Part shown: in pieces, positions 1-9,014 of the stretch | Layout: every line of letters begins with the position of its first letter | Position numbering within the stretch: the stretch's first letter is position 1 | DNA from: an uncultured Collinsella sp. | GTDB taxonomy: Bacteria; Actinomycetota; Coriobacteriia; Coriobacteriales; Coriobacteriaceae | Length of the DNA: 62,053 bases | Assembly: GCA_902475245.1 (NCBI GenBank) | Contig: CABRYP010000007.1 | Span: forward strand, 1-62,053 | Direction of reading: 5' to 3' | Program-made: the position numbers and the translations under genes | Notes under the pieces: generated by a model | The model's database searches: none | What the model saw: only the letters and a program-made list of their open reading frames with translations | What the model was told of the DNA's origin: nothing

Positions 1-135
1 GTTAACGTCCTTCAATGTGATAAACAATCGTGCTTTAACATACAGGTTTTGGATAAAGCCGAATTAGCCGCCGCAATTGGAATACCTACAGCCATTGCCC
101 TTCTTAGGGCTCGGATTGAAGAGCATCTCGAATAA
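1..135 (+). CDS. C-terminal end of an unidentified protein (5' truncated by window edge)
   Basis: Frame 1 is open from the first base to a TAA at 133-135 and reads 44 residues ending in AIALLRARIEEHLE. The amphipathic, Ala/Leu/Glu-rich helix-like end looks like real protein rather than random frame, and the stop is followed by a strong hairpin. The family cannot be recognised from so short a piece. The gene converges on the YoaK-type gene at 215-934. Confidence 0.4.
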   Translation, partial: VNVLQCDKQSCFNIQVLDKAELAAAIGIPTAIALLRARIEEHLE

Positions 136-152
136 ATCGCAAAAAGCAGTTC

Positions 153-203
153 GTAGCAACATTCAGGAGCTAGATAGTTTTTCAGGCTCCTGAATGTTGT
201 TAC
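153..203. terminator. Long stem-loop between convergent genes
   Basis: An 18-bp inverted repeat (153-170 with 186-203, one mismatch) around a 15-base loop sits between two convergent gene ends (135 and 215). On the minus strand a TTTTT run follows about 10 bases after the stem, on the plus strand there is no T-run, so it is at best a weak or bidirectional terminator. It could instead be one more intergenic repeat. Confidence 0.45.
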
Positions 204-214
204 AAACATGCACC

Positions 215-934
215 TTAGCGCTTAAGACTCGCGGTCTGCCAGTCAGCTATGATGCGGGCCCATTTCCTGTGCAAGTCGCGCTCGCGGTCGATAAACATGA
301 TGGCAAACGCGACAAACAACAGCAAGCTCGCCACGACGATGGCGTGCAGGCCCATGCGCTCAATACACCAGTTGCCCAGCACGGCGCCAAACACAAAGGT
401 AAAGATCACGCCAAAGTACAGCACGCCGTTTTCCAAAAAACCGCGCTTGTGGGTGATGATGTAGTCGTCCACGTTTTGCAGCGCATTGCGCAGGTTACCG
501 ATGCACATGGTCGTAGCGATGCCGTGACCATGGATCTTGCGGAAGCTCTCGACCTGCATGCCGCAGGCAAACGAAGTGAGGCAGTTGGCGAGCAGGTTGT
601 AACCGCCACCGGGGATAAAGCTCACGCCCAGCAAGATGACGGCTTCAAAGAACACCGTTACCTGGCGCCAGTGGATCACGCTGCCAAAACGCTCGTGTAC
701 CAGGTCGGCAAGCATAATGCCCACAGCAAACGACACCACAGGGAAGAAATAGCGCCCCGCAAGTGCCCAATTGCCCTCCGAGATGCTCACGCCCACCAGC
801 AAGATGTTGCCCGTCTGCGCGTTGGCGAAAACATGGTCGCGCCCAATGTACGAATAAACGTCCATAAAGCCACCGGCGAGCGCCAAGATGATGCCCAGCT
901 CGATGGACTCCGATATCTGTTTGGCACGCTGCAT
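215..934 (-). CDS. YoaK family (DUF1275) membrane protein
   Basis: A 239-residue hydrophobic protein with about six membrane segments, matching the YoaK/DUF1275 family: an early ALAGGFMDVYSYI stretch, then ANAQTGNILLVGV, which is the family's hallmark N-A-Q-T-G-N-x-L. Its transport substrate is unknown in the family. The start at 934 is preferred over a longer open frame reaching 1168 because AGGAGG lies about 10 bases upstream and family homology begins only after it. The gene is divergent from the radical SAM gene at 1188; the 253-base gap must hold both promoters. Confidence 0.85.
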   Translation of the reverse strand: MQRAKQISESIELGIILALAGGFMDVYSYIGRDHVFANAQTGNILLVGVSISEGNWALAGRYFFPVVSFAVGIMLADLVHERFGSVIHWRQVTVFFEAVILLGVSFIPGGGYNLLANCLTSFACGMQVESFRKIHGHGIATTMCIGNLRNALQNVDDYIITHKRGFLENGVLYFGVIFTFVFGAVLGNWCIERMGLHAIVVASLLLFVAFAIMFIDRERDLHRKWARIIADWQTASLKR

Positions 935-1187
935 CGTCGTGCATCCTCCTTGTTGACGACTCTCTCGTGCGTTGGCGGAAACATAGCCGCCGTTCATACT
1001 GTAACCCATTGACAACATGGCGTGCGCGCGAGACGGCCCCTTCGACACGGGGATACACAGTCTGGAAACAAACGGCACTCGCATCGACACGCCGATCCGC
1101 CAGCCCATGTACTCCACCAGTCTTTTTAGCCCCGTCCCAAAAAGACTGGTTACAATTACGTGCAGCATACAAACACCAGGAGGAATC

Positions 1188-3329
1188 GTGGCAAAAAAGC
1201 CTCAGCACGCTCAGAACAACCAGCGCAGTCAGCAGGGCAAACAGGGCCAGCAGCAAAAGCGCAGCGGTAAGGCGCAGGCCACGGTCGCCCGCACCACGCA
1301 TACCCCAGCAGCGCCCGCCCGCCCCTGGCGCCCGGGCCGCGATAAATTCCTCCCCGTCAGTCGAGCCGACATGGATGCACGCGGCTGGGACCAGTGCGAC
1401 TTTGTCTACATCTGCGGCGACGCCTACGTGGACCATCCCAGCTTTGGCATGGCCATCATCAGCCGCGTCCTCGACGCGCACGGCTACAAAGTGGGCATCA
1501 TCTGCCAACCCGACTGGACCGACCCCGCCAGCATCACCGTGCTCGGCGAGCCGCGCCTAGGCTTTCTCGTCAGTGCCGGCAACATGGACTCTATGGTCAA
1601 CCACTATTCGGTGACCAAGCATCGCCGCCACACCGACGCCTATACCCCCGGTGGCGAAGAGGGGCGCCGTCCCAATCGCGCCGTCACGGTCTACGGCAAC
1701 CTCATCCGCCAGACGTTTAAGGACGCCCCCATCATTATCGGTGGCATCGAGGCAAGCCTGCGTCGCCTGGCCCACTACGACTACTGGCAGGACAAGCTCA
1801 AGCGCTCGGTGCTGCTCGACTCGGGCGCCGACATCCTCATCTACGGCATGGGCGAGCACGCGATTGTCGAGATCGCCGACGCGCTCGACGCGGGACTGCC
1901 CGTCGACCAGATTACCTATATCAACGGCACCGTCTACCGCACCAGCTCGCTCGACGAGGTCTACGACTACGACCTGCTGCCCAGCTGGGACGACCTTGCC
2001 GCCGACAAGCTCAACTACGCGCGCAGCTTTAACGTGCAGCAGCAGAACATGGACCCCATCACCGGGCATCGCCTGGTAGAGCCCTACCCCAACAACGTCT
2101 ATGTGGTGCAAAACCCGCCGTCGACGACGCTCACCACCGACGAGATGGACGAGGTGGCCGAACTCCCCTACGCACGCGATTGGCATCCCGATTACGACGC
2201 GGCGGGCGGCGTGCCGGCCTTTGCCGAGATCAAATTTTCCATTAGCTCCAACCGCGGCTGTTTTGGCGAGTGCTCGTTTTGCGCCCTCACCTTCCACCAG
2301 GGCCGCGTGTTGCAGATGCGCAGCCATGACTCGATCATGCGCGAGGCCGAGCTGCTCACGCGCGATCCCGAGTTTAAGGGCTACATCAACGACGTGGGAG
2401 GGCCGACGGCCAACTTTAGCCGTCCCGCCTGCGACAAGCAGCTCAAGCACGGCGTGTGCAAGAACAAGCGCTGCCTGTGGCCGAGCGTATGCAAGAACAT
2501 GGTGGTCGACGAGAGCGGCTACACGCAGCTGCTGCGCGACCTGCGTCAGCTGCCGGGCGTCAAGAAAGTCTTTGTCCGCAGCGGCATCCGCTTTGACTAC
2601 ACCATGGCCGATGCCTCGGACGAGTTTTTGCGCGAGCTGCTGGAGCACCATGTCTCGGGCCAGCTGCGCATAGCGCCCGAGCACGTGAGCGACGCGGTGC
2701 TGTCCGTGATGGGCAAGCCGAGCCGAGCCGTCTACGACGCGTTCTGCCGCAAATTTGAACGCCTGAACCGCGAATACGGACTCAAGCAGTACGTGGTGCC
2801 GTATCTGATCTCGAGCCACCCCGGCTCGACCATGAAGGAAGCCGTGGACCTTGCCGAAGCCGTGCGCGACATGGGCTACATGCCCGAGCAGGTGCAGGAC
2901 TTCTACCCCACACCGTCCACCATGTCGACGTGCATGTACTACACCGGCGTGGATCCGCGCACCATGGAGCCGATCTATGTGGCGCGCGACCCGCACGAGA
3001 AGGCCATGCAACGCGCGCTCATCCAGTATCGCAAACCCGAGAATTACAAGCTGGTGCGCGAGGCGCTAGAAAAGGCCGGCCGCCGCGACCTGATCGGCTA
3101 CACCAAGCATTGCCTGATCCGTCCCGTGCCGCCGCGCCCGGGCGAGACGTCTGCCGGCGGCGGGCATGGCACCGGCAAGAAGGGCGGCAAACCGCATGGC
3201 GGCGGCGCTGGCAAGGGGCCTAAGGGCAGCAAGGGGCACAGCGGCATGTCGCGCGCGCAGAACACTGCCGGGCGCAACCGTGCAGCTCAGGGGCGTCAGG
3301 GTGCCAACGGAGGCGGACGCCGCAATTAG
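1188..3329 (+). CDS. YgiQ family radical SAM protein
   Basis: 713 residues. The cluster-binding CX3CX2C motif is at Cys358, Cys362 and Cys365 (in NRGCFGECSFC). Upstream is the B12-binding-like N-terminal half typical of UPF0313/YgiQ (DYWQDKLKRS, IYGMGEHAI), downstream the YgiQ-specific DFYPTPSTMST. The molecular reaction of the family is not established; it is a 4Fe-4S SAM enzyme. The GTG start at 1188 follows AGGAGG by 5 bases, and the frame upstream to 1017 lacks homology. The last 80 residues are a Gly/Lys-rich basic tail. The gene ends 4 bases inside the convergent CPBP gene. Confidence 0.9.
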   Translation: MAKKPQHAQNNQRSQQGKQGQQQKRSGKAQATVARTTHTPAAPARPWRPGRDKFLPVSRADMDARGWDQCDFVYICGDAYVDHPSFGMAIISRVLDAHGYKVGIICQPDWTDPASITVLGEPRLGFLVSAGNMDSMVNHYSVTKHRRHTDAYTPGGEEGRRPNRAVTVYGNLIRQTFKDAPIIIGGIEASLRRLAHYDYWQDKLKRSVLLDSGADILIYGMGEHAIVEIADALDAGLPVDQITYINGTVYRTSSLDEVYDYDLLPSWDDLAADKLNYARSFNVQQQNMDPITGHRLVEPYPNNVYVVQNPPSTTLTTDEMDEVAELPYARDWHPDYDAAGGVPAFAEIKFSISSNRGCFGECSFCALTFHQGRVLQMRSHDSIMREAELLTRDPEFKGYINDVGGPTANFSRPACDKQLKHGVCKNKRCLWPSVCKNMVVDESGYTQLLRDLRQLPGVKKVFVRSGIRFDYTMADASDEFLRELLEHHVSGQLRIAPEHVSDAVLSVMGKPSRAVYDAFCRKFERLNREYGLKQYVVPYLISSHPGSTMKEAVDLAEAVRDMGYMPEQVQDFYPTPSTMSTCMYYTGVDPRTMEPIYVARDPHEKAMQRALIQYRKPENYKLVREALEKAGRRDLIGYTKHCLIRPVPPRPGETSAGGGHGTGKKGGKPHGGGAGKGPKGSKGHSGMSRAQNTAGRNRAAQGRQGANGGGRRN

Positions 3330-4246
3330 TGCGGGAATGCGGTAGATGTGCTCACAGCGCTCTGCTGGCACGCTTGGCGCAGCGAGCGCATTGCCTCCAC
3401 CAGGATCACGCCGGCGATCGCGACCGTAATTGCCACGTCGAACGGCGTGTTCACAAACCACAGCAGCCCCATGAGATACGACCCGGCATTAAAGGCAAAG
3501 TGCAGCAGGATCGTGTAGCGGAGCTTTCCGGTGGTCACGAACACCCAACCAAAAATGAGGCCGGCAGCGCCCGCATAGCAGCCCTGCACCCAGTTCATAT
3601 GCATAAAGCCAAAGATGGCCGCCTGCAGCACGATTGCCGCGGCGATACCCCACGTGCTTGGGGCCGCCCAGGGCACCATGGCGCCGTCTTGCGCGTTCGC
3701 GCGGCGCCGGCGCTTCCAGAGCGAACGGCACTGTGGATTAAACGCACGCAGCGAAAACTCAAAGATGATGCCGCGCACCAGCAGTTCCTCGCAAAACGGA
3801 GCGCCGAGCACCGTGGTCAGGACGGCAAGAAGGCTGGTATCGCCCATGCCCGTTTCCTCGACGAGCTCGCTATAGTCTGCCGCGACCTCGGGCAGCAGCG
3901 ACAGCACGCCGTCGCATAGGTAGCTAATGACCACCTGCATGGATAGGCCGATCACGACAACGCAGGCAATGCGCTTCCATGCCGCGCTTGCTCCCCCACC
4001 GAGCGGGCGCTCGCCTTGCCGGCGTGCCATGAAGGAGCGGGGCCACAGATAACGCCACCACAGCAGCGCCATCAAAAATGACGCCGTCTGAGCGGCAGCC
4101 TGGAACCATTGAATATCGAGGTTGTCGATCGGGAAACCCGTCAGCACCGACACGGCATCGAGAACTGAAAACAGAACCACGCTCAGGGCTATATCGGCAG
4201 CGACAACGCCAAAACAGGCAAGCGCCCACGCCATCGCATTGAGCAT
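3326..4246 (-). CDS. CPBP family intramembrane metalloprotease-like protein
   Basis: 306 residues, multi-spanning. All three CPBP (Abi/Rce1-like) motifs are present: EELLVRG (Glu153, Glu154, Arg158), FGFMHMNW (His215) and HFAFN (His249, Asn253). Such proteins are intramembrane glutamic/metallo proteases or bacteriocin-immunity relatives; the substrate is unknown. The start at 4246 has GAGGAGG seven bases upstream. Its stop overlaps the stop of the radical SAM gene on the other strand by 4 bases. Confidence 0.88.
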   Translation of the reverse strand: MLNAMAWALACFGVVAADIALSVVLFSVLDAVSVLTGFPIDNLDIQWFQAAAQTASFLMALLWWRYLWPRSFMARRQGERPLGGGASAAWKRIACVVVIGLSMQVVISYLCDGVLSLLPEVAADYSELVEETGMGDTSLLAVLTTVLGAPFCEELLVRGIIFEFSLRAFNPQCRSLWKRRRRANAQDGAMVPWAAPSTWGIAAAIVLQAAIFGFMHMNWVQGCYAGAAGLIFGWVFVTTGKLRYTILLHFAFNAGSYLMGLLWFVNTPFDVAITVAIAGVILVEAMRSLRQACQQSAVSTSTAFPH

Positions 4247-4263
4247 GCCAACCTCCTCAAAAC

Positions 4264-4321
4264 CCGGCACTTAGGGACGTTCCTTAACTGCCGGCTGAAA
4301 AGGAACGTCCCCAAGTGCCGG
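4264..4321. repeat. Intergenic palindrome, GGGAC/CCGGC family, with alternative fold
   Basis: Arms of about 22 bp (CCGGCACTT.GGGACGTTCCTT and its complement, one mismatch) enclose AACTGCCGGC, which can instead pair with GCCGGCAGTT just downstream (to 4326). The two stems exclude each other. It lies between the RelB-like antitoxin stop and the CPBP start. A close relative with the same double fold is at 27010. Confidence 0.7.
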
Positions 4322-4334
4322 CAGTTTGGGACAG

Positions 4335-4538
4335 TCATTGTTGATGAGAATCGGGCGCAGCGCCAAAAGCCCCGCTCGGCGAGATGTCGAACGGGAAGGT
4401 GCCGCAGCGATTGAAAGCGGCGATGAACATGCGGATGGCGTTGGACGGTGTGGTGCCCACGAGCTGGGTTGCCGCCGCGAAGGCCGCCTTTTCCTCGGGC
4501 AAAACCTTCGCGACAACCGGGGTCATGTGTTCTGCCAT
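4335..4538 (-). CDS. RelB/DinJ family antitoxin, apparently orphan
   Basis: 67 residues with the RelB/DinJ ribbon-helix-helix pattern: a short N-terminal strand (VVAKVLPEEKAAF), then GTTPSNAIRMFIAAFNRCGTFPFDI, close to the family's ST-AI-MFL...GLPFDL. It should bind DNA as a dimer and neutralise a RelE/YafQ type toxin. No toxin frame follows; the next element is a palindrome and then the CPBP gene. Start 4538 has AAGGAAG upstream. Confidence 0.75.
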   Translation of the reverse strand: MAEHMTPVVAKVLPEEKAAFAAATQLVGTTPSNAIRMFIAAFNRCGTFPFDISPSGAFGAAPDSHQQ

Positions 4539-4651
4539 GGCGCTTCCTTCTTGAAACGACGGTGGTGCGGATGGATGCGGGCCACGCGGCTGGGCGACGG
4601 GCTGTGAAGGCAACCCGATTGGCCCGCATCTGGAGTTTGTTCTACGGCGTT

Positions 4652-4680
4652 GGTATTACTTGGTAATCCTAAGTATTACC
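4652..4680. promoter_or_regulatory. Overlapping inverted repeats upstream of the antitoxin
   Basis: GGTAAT(7)ATTACC and ATTAC(3)GTAAT overlap in a stretch about 115 bases upstream of the RelB-like start. RelB/DinJ proteins bind palindromes in their own promoters, so an autoregulatory operator is plausible. This is inference from position and symmetry only. The rest of 4539-4764 shows nothing else. Confidence 0.25.
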
Positions 4681-4764
4681 CCGTAGATAGAATACCATAC
4701 CCGACCCCATGGAGACAGAAGAAAACGAATCATTTTATTGTTGAGTTAGCGCCTGAAATGGCTT

Positions 4765-6141
4765 TTAGAGCGTGATGATATCCGAGATATCGAGGGCCCG
4801 AGCGTCAGCGGCATCGTGCGTGGCAAGCAACAGCATGCGGCCGTCGAGCAAGTCGAGCACGACCTCGGCGCATGCGTCGCGCGCAGCGATGTCTAGACCG
4901 GTAAAGGGCTCGTCCAGAATCACTGCGCCGCCCGGGCACAGCAGGGCTCGGGCAATCTCGACGCGACGACGCTGCCCACCCGAGAGCTCAGCCACGCGTG
5001 CATGCACATCGATCCCCGGTACCAGCAGGCGCAACAGGGCTGCGGCACTCGAGGCATCCACGCGCGCGTCGGCGCACACCAGCACATTATCCAAGGCAGA
5101 AGCGTCCTCGACCAGGCGCACATCCTGAAACACCATGGAGCACGGTGCGCACTCCCCCGCCGCCAGCGCAAGCAACGTCGACTTGCCCACGCCCGAAGCG
5201 CCCATCACACAGGTGCGTCCACCGGCGGGCACATGAAGCACCAGCCCGTCGAGCGCCGGCGCCCAAGGCGCGCGATCGCCCACGGCAAGCGCAAGCTCCG
5301 CTGCAGCACCATCGCTCGCAGCCCCTGTACGCCCGCGCAGTCCATGCCCATGCGCCCGCACGGCAGTTCGCCACGCCACGGGCCCCGAAGCCCGCAGCAA
5401 CCACACCAGCACGCGCTCGCATGCCCACGATGCCGCCACGACCAGCACGGTCCACGCCAGCAGGTCAGCCGTCTCGATGAGCAGCTTCGCCCGATAGATG
5501 CGCTCGCCCACGGTGCCCGTCGCCATGCCGATGAGCTCCGCCGCCACGCCGGCCTTCCAGCTCATGCCGATCACGGCACGCGCGCACGAAAGCACAAACG
5601 GCAGGACCTCGCGCCAGGTATGGGCGCAAAACAGACGCCAACCCCGCACGCCATGCAGATGAAACATCTGCTCCAGCGACTGATCAACCTGCGTCAAACC
5701 CTCGACCAGCGAAAAATACACGCCCGGCAGCGCCATCAAAAAGACCGCGGCGATGCTCACGCGCGCCGACCCCAACCAAATGAGCAGCAGGACCACCACG
5801 CAGGCAACCGGTGTCGCCTTAACAAACGAAAGCGCAGGCGCCACCAAGCGGGCAAACGTCAGCGACCGCACCGAGGCTCCCGCCATCACGACGCCGCACA
5901 CCGCGGCAAGCGCCAGCCCGCCCAAGATACGCGCACCCGAGCCTGCCAGAATCGCCCATGTGCCGGCATCGCATACCAGTCGTAGCAACGCCACCACGAC
6001 AGCGCCCGGCCCCGGCAAAATCAACGGCTGCGCCACGAGACCCGCCACCAGCACCCACACGGCAAGCCAAAAGGCGGCAACGGCACCTGCTGCCGCCACC
6101 GCCTTCATACGCTCTGCCATTTGTCGAGCAAACGCACGCAC
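4765..6141 (-). CDS. ABC transporter permease fused to its ATP-binding domain (SsuCB/TauCB type)
   Basis: 458 residues. Residues 1-255 are a SsuC/TauC-like permease with about six membrane segments and an EAA-like loop (GMSWKAGVAAELIG, 192-205). Residues 285-458 are an ABC ATPase: Walker A GASGVGKST (314-322), signature LSGGQ (386-390), Walker B AVILDEP (406-412), switch His442. Normally these are two proteins; here they are fused, and the segment between Walker A and the Q-loop (Gln339) is unusually short. The GTG start at 6141 sits 4 bases after the binding-protein gene stop with GGAG overlapping that stop, so translation is coupled. Confidence 0.85.
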   Translation of the reverse strand: MRAFARQMAERMKAVAAAGAVAAFWLAVWVLVAGLVAQPLILPGPGAVVVALLRLVCDAGTWAILAGSGARILGGLALAAVCGVVMAGASVRSLTFARLVAPALSFVKATPVACVVVLLLIWLGSARVSIAAVFLMALPGVYFSLVEGLTQVDQSLEQMFHLHGVRGWRLFCAHTWREVLPFVLSCARAVIGMSWKAGVAAELIGMATGTVGERIYRAKLLIETADLLAWTVLVVAASWACERVLVWLLRASGPVAWRTAVRAHGHGLRGRTGAASDGAAAELALAVGDRAPWAPALDGLVLHVPAGGRTCVMGASGVGKSTLLALAAGECAPCSMVFQDVRLVEDASALDNVLVCADARVDASSAAALLRLLVPGIDVHARVAELSGGQRRRVEIARALLCPGGAVILDEPFTGLDIAARDACAEVVLDLLDGRMLLLATHDAADARALDISDIITL

Positions 6142-6144
6142 GGG

Positions 6145-7200
6145 CTACTCCATGTAGTAGAAATCGTCAGCCGGGAGCTTGCCGCCCACGGCGCTCGCGT
6201 CCGCATCGGCCAGCACCTGCAGGTACCCACCGAGCGCCGCCTTCATATCCCTCCCCGTCTGGCACACGAGCATGCACCCGGGAATCGCTTTTTCGGCAAT
6301 CGCGGCGTTATCCACGATACCCGCATCGACCACGGCCTGAGCCCAGTCCGCCGGCACCGCGTTCACGTCCTCAACGCTCGCAGCATGGCAGCTCAGGAAT
6401 TCCGCCACGGCCTCGGGATGCTCCTCGGCAAAGGCCCGACGCACCACGGTCACGCCCGTCAGCAAACGGGAGCCCGTGTCGCCCGCCAGCTCATCCCACA
6501 CATCGGTCAGACTCACCGGCGCCGACAGCTTGCCTTCGCTCTTTGCGATGGCAGCGGTCTTGAACGGCTCGGGCAGCACGCCCACGGCAGACGGATCGGC
6601 AAGCAGCACCGAGAGCACCTCGGTAGGCTCGCTCTTAAACTCGAGCGCCACCTGACCGGCCAAGCCCGCGCGCTCCAGCAGGTAGTTCATGACGTACTCC
6701 GGCGTGGTGCCCTTGCCCGTCATATAGACGGTATGGCCCGCCAGATCGCCAAACGAGGCCACACTCGCGTTACCCGTCACCACGTTCAGCACGCCCAGCG
6801 TGTTGATGTCGATGACCTGCACCGCACCCTCAGTCTTGTTGTAGAGTACGCTCGCCACGTTGGCGGGCACCAGGGCGATATCGATATCGTCCTGAATGAC
6901 CTTGGGCACAATCTCATCGGCGGCAGTATTGATCGCAAAGTCGAACTCATTGTCCGTCTCGCCATCGGCTGCCCGGTCCATAAACTGCACCAGACCAATC
7001 GAGGTCGGCCCCTTGAGCGAGGCGACGCGCACCTCGACCGGCTCTGCAGCAGCACCGGCGCCGTCCGTGGCAGCCGAGCCCGCGGCGGACCCGGCACCGG
7101 CAGCCCCGCCGCCACAGCCCGCGAGTGCAAGCGACAGCGCACCCGCGGCAAGCGCCGAGGCAAACCCCCGGCGCGACAGCTCAAAATCAAACGCGCGCAT
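6145..7200 (-). CDS. ABC transporter solute-binding lipoprotein (SsuA/NMT1-like), Tat-type signal
   Basis: 351 residues. The N-terminus has a twin-arginine stretch (SRRGFASAL) followed by a lipobox LALAGC, so it is likely exported folded and lipid-anchored. The body shows the nitrate/sulfonate/taurine binding fold (GPTSIGLVQFMDRA, DIALVPANVASVLYNKT, TGKGTTPEYVMNYLL). The ligand is not readable from sequence. Its start lies 2 bases from the hydrogenase stop, and the permease-ATPase fusion follows 3 bases after its stop, so all are probably one transcript. A GTG at 7209 is an alternative start with poorer ribosome-site spacing. Confidence 0.85.
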   Translation of the reverse strand: MRAFDFELSRRGFASALAAGALSLALAGCGGGAAGAGSAAGSAATDGAGAAAEPVEVRVASLKGPTSIGLVQFMDRAADGETDNEFDFAINTAADEIVPKVIQDDIDIALVPANVASVLYNKTEGAVQVIDINTLGVLNVVTGNASVASFGDLAGHTVYMTGKGTTPEYVMNYLLERAGLAGQVALEFKSEPTEVLSVLLADPSAVGVLPEPFKTAAIAKSEGKLSAPVSLTDVWDELAGDTGSRLLTGVTVVRRAFAEEHPEAVAEFLSCHAASVEDVNAVPADWAQAVVDAGIVDNAAIAEKAIPGCMLVCQTGRDMKAALGGYLQVLADADASAVGGKLPADDFYYME

Positions 7201-7202
7201 CG

Positions 7203-9014
7203 CTAGCACGTCCCCTCGTTAGGCATCGTCCATGCGTGATGGTCGGTATGCAGCAGATCCTCAGCCAGCGACGAGAGCGGCTCGCCCAAGAACTCGCGGT
7301 AGCACGCCTGGACATCGGGATTCTCGTGCGAGAAACGAATGTCCGCAGCGGCATCCAGGCCCCAGAGCACCTGGCCACGCTCGGCTGCCAGCTCGCAGCC
7401 GTCGTGGATGGGCTGACCGCCGCCACCGACGCAGCCGCCCGGGCACGCCATAACCTCAACGAAGTCATAGCTCACGCGGCCGTCGCGAATCGCGTCGAGC
7501 AGACGGGCAGCGTTGCCCAGCCCGTGTGCCACGGCGACGCGCACCTTGGTGCCATCGATATCGGCCACGGCCTCCTTCCAGCCGTCCAGGCCGCGCACAT
7601 CGGTAAAGAAGTCGGCGTCGGGGTTCTTGCCCGTCACCAGGTAATAGGCCGAGCGCACGGCGGCCTCCATCACGCCGCCCGTGGCGCCAAAGATCACACC
7701 CGCACCCGTGCCAAAGCCCAGCGGCGTATCGAGCGGCTCCTCAACTAGCGTATCCACGCTCACGTGGCTCGCGCGGACCATGCGCACCATCTCGCGCACC
7801 GTCAGCGCAACGTCCACATCGGGCGTGCCGCCCTCGCCCACCATGCTCGGCAGCGCGCACTCGGCCTTCTTGGCCGTGCACGGCATCACGGACACCACAA
7901 ACAGGCGCTCGGGCTCCACGCCCAGCACCTTGGCGTAGTAGGTCTTGGCGATGGCGCCGAACATCTGCTGCGGCGACTTGGACGTGGACAGGCTGTCGAC
8001 AAACTCGGGGTAACGCGCCTTCACAAAGCGTACCCAGCCCGGGCAGCAGCTCGTGAACATGGGCCAGCTGCGGCTGTCGCCCTCGCCCTTGGCGGCCTCG
8101 CCCAGGCGCTTGAGCAGCTCGGAGCCCTCTTCCATAATGGTGAGGTCGGCCGAGAAATCGGTATCGAACACGTACTCAAAGCCAACGCGGCGCAGCGCGC
8201 AAGCCAAGCGCTCAACGGTAGCCTCCTCGCGAGATATGCCGAGCTCCTCGCCCCAGGCGCTGCGCACGGCCGGCGCAATCTGCACCAGCACGATCTTGTC
8301 GGGATCGGCGAGAGCATCGAACACGGTCTCGGTATCGTCGCGCTCGCGCAGTGCGCCCGTCGGGCAATGCGTTATGCACTGGCCGCACGCGACGCAATCG
8401 GTCTTGCCGATCGGCGCGCGCCCGCGGGTACCCACGGCGGTATGCGTGGCGCGGTTGGTCAGGTCCCAAATCCCTAGCCCCTGCACGCTCTCGCACACCT
8501 TGATACAGCGCATGCATTTAATGCACTTGTCGTTTTCGCGGATGATGGGAAAATCGAAATCCCAGCCCTCGCCCGCCAAATGCCTTTGATACGGCAGATA
8601 AAAAATACCCAGGTCGTTGGCGATGGTCTGTAGGTTGCAGTTGCCGCTGCGCACGCAGCTCGTGCACTGCGAATCGTGCTGGGACAGCAGCAGCTGCACG
8701 TTGGTGCGACGGGCCTCGCGAGCCTTGGGGCTGTTGGTGTGGACCACCATGCCGTCGAGCACGTAGTTGTTGCAGGCGGCAACCAGCTGATCGCAGCCCT
8801 CGACTTCGACCACGCACACGCGGCAGCCGCCGATCTCGTTTAGATCGCGCAGGTAGCACAGGGTGGGAATCTGGATACCGACGGACTTGGCCGCGTCCAG
8901 GATCGTGGTGTGCTCGGGTACCACGACCTCGCAATTATCGATAGTGAGCTTGACCATATTGAGTGCTCCGCTTTCGGTGTTGTCGCTGACAGTGGGGTTG
9001 TTGAGCTCTACCAT
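7203..9014 (-). CDS. NAD(P)H-linked [FeFe]-hydrogenase catalytic subunit
   Basis: 603 residues. In order: N-terminal 2Fe-2S domain (PTLCYL, GGCRVC), His-ligated 4Fe-4S domain (HDSQCTSC..GNC), two ferredoxin-like clusters (CIKCMRCIKVC, CVACGQCITHCP), then the H-cluster domain with all three signatures: TSCCPGWV, MPCTAKKAE and EVMACPGGCVGGGGQP. It evolves or oxidises H2. The ATG at 9014 overlaps the upstream gene's stop and has GGAGG; an internal ATG at 8957 (MVKLTIDNCEV) matches the usual family start better and would give 584 residues. Partner electron carriers are likely supplied by the upstream fusion protein. Confidence 0.93.
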   Translation of the reverse strand: MVELNNPTVSDNTESGALNMVKLTIDNCEVVVPEHTTILDAAKSVGIQIPTLCYLRDLNEIGGCRVCVVEVEGCDQLVAACNNYVLDGMVVHTNSPKAREARRTNVQLLLSQHDSQCTSCVRSGNCNLQTIANDLGIFYLPYQRHLAGEGWDFDFPIIRENDKCIKCMRCIKVCESVQGLGIWDLTNRATHTAVGTRGRAPIGKTDCVACGQCITHCPTGALRERDDTETVFDALADPDKIVLVQIAPAVRSAWGEELGISREEATVERLACALRRVGFEYVFDTDFSADLTIMEEGSELLKRLGEAAKGEGDSRSWPMFTSCCPGWVRFVKARYPEFVDSLSTSKSPQQMFGAIAKTYYAKVLGVEPERLFVVSVMPCTAKKAECALPSMVGEGGTPDVDVALTVREMVRMVRASHVSVDTLVEEPLDTPLGFGTGAGVIFGATGGVMEAAVRSAYYLVTGKNPDADFFTDVRGLDGWKEAVADIDGTKVRVAVAHGLGNAARLLDAIRDGRVSYDFVEVMACPGGCVGGGGQPIHDGCELAAERGQVLWGLDAAADIRFSHENPDVQACYREFLGEPLSSLAEDLLHTDHHAWTMPNEGTC

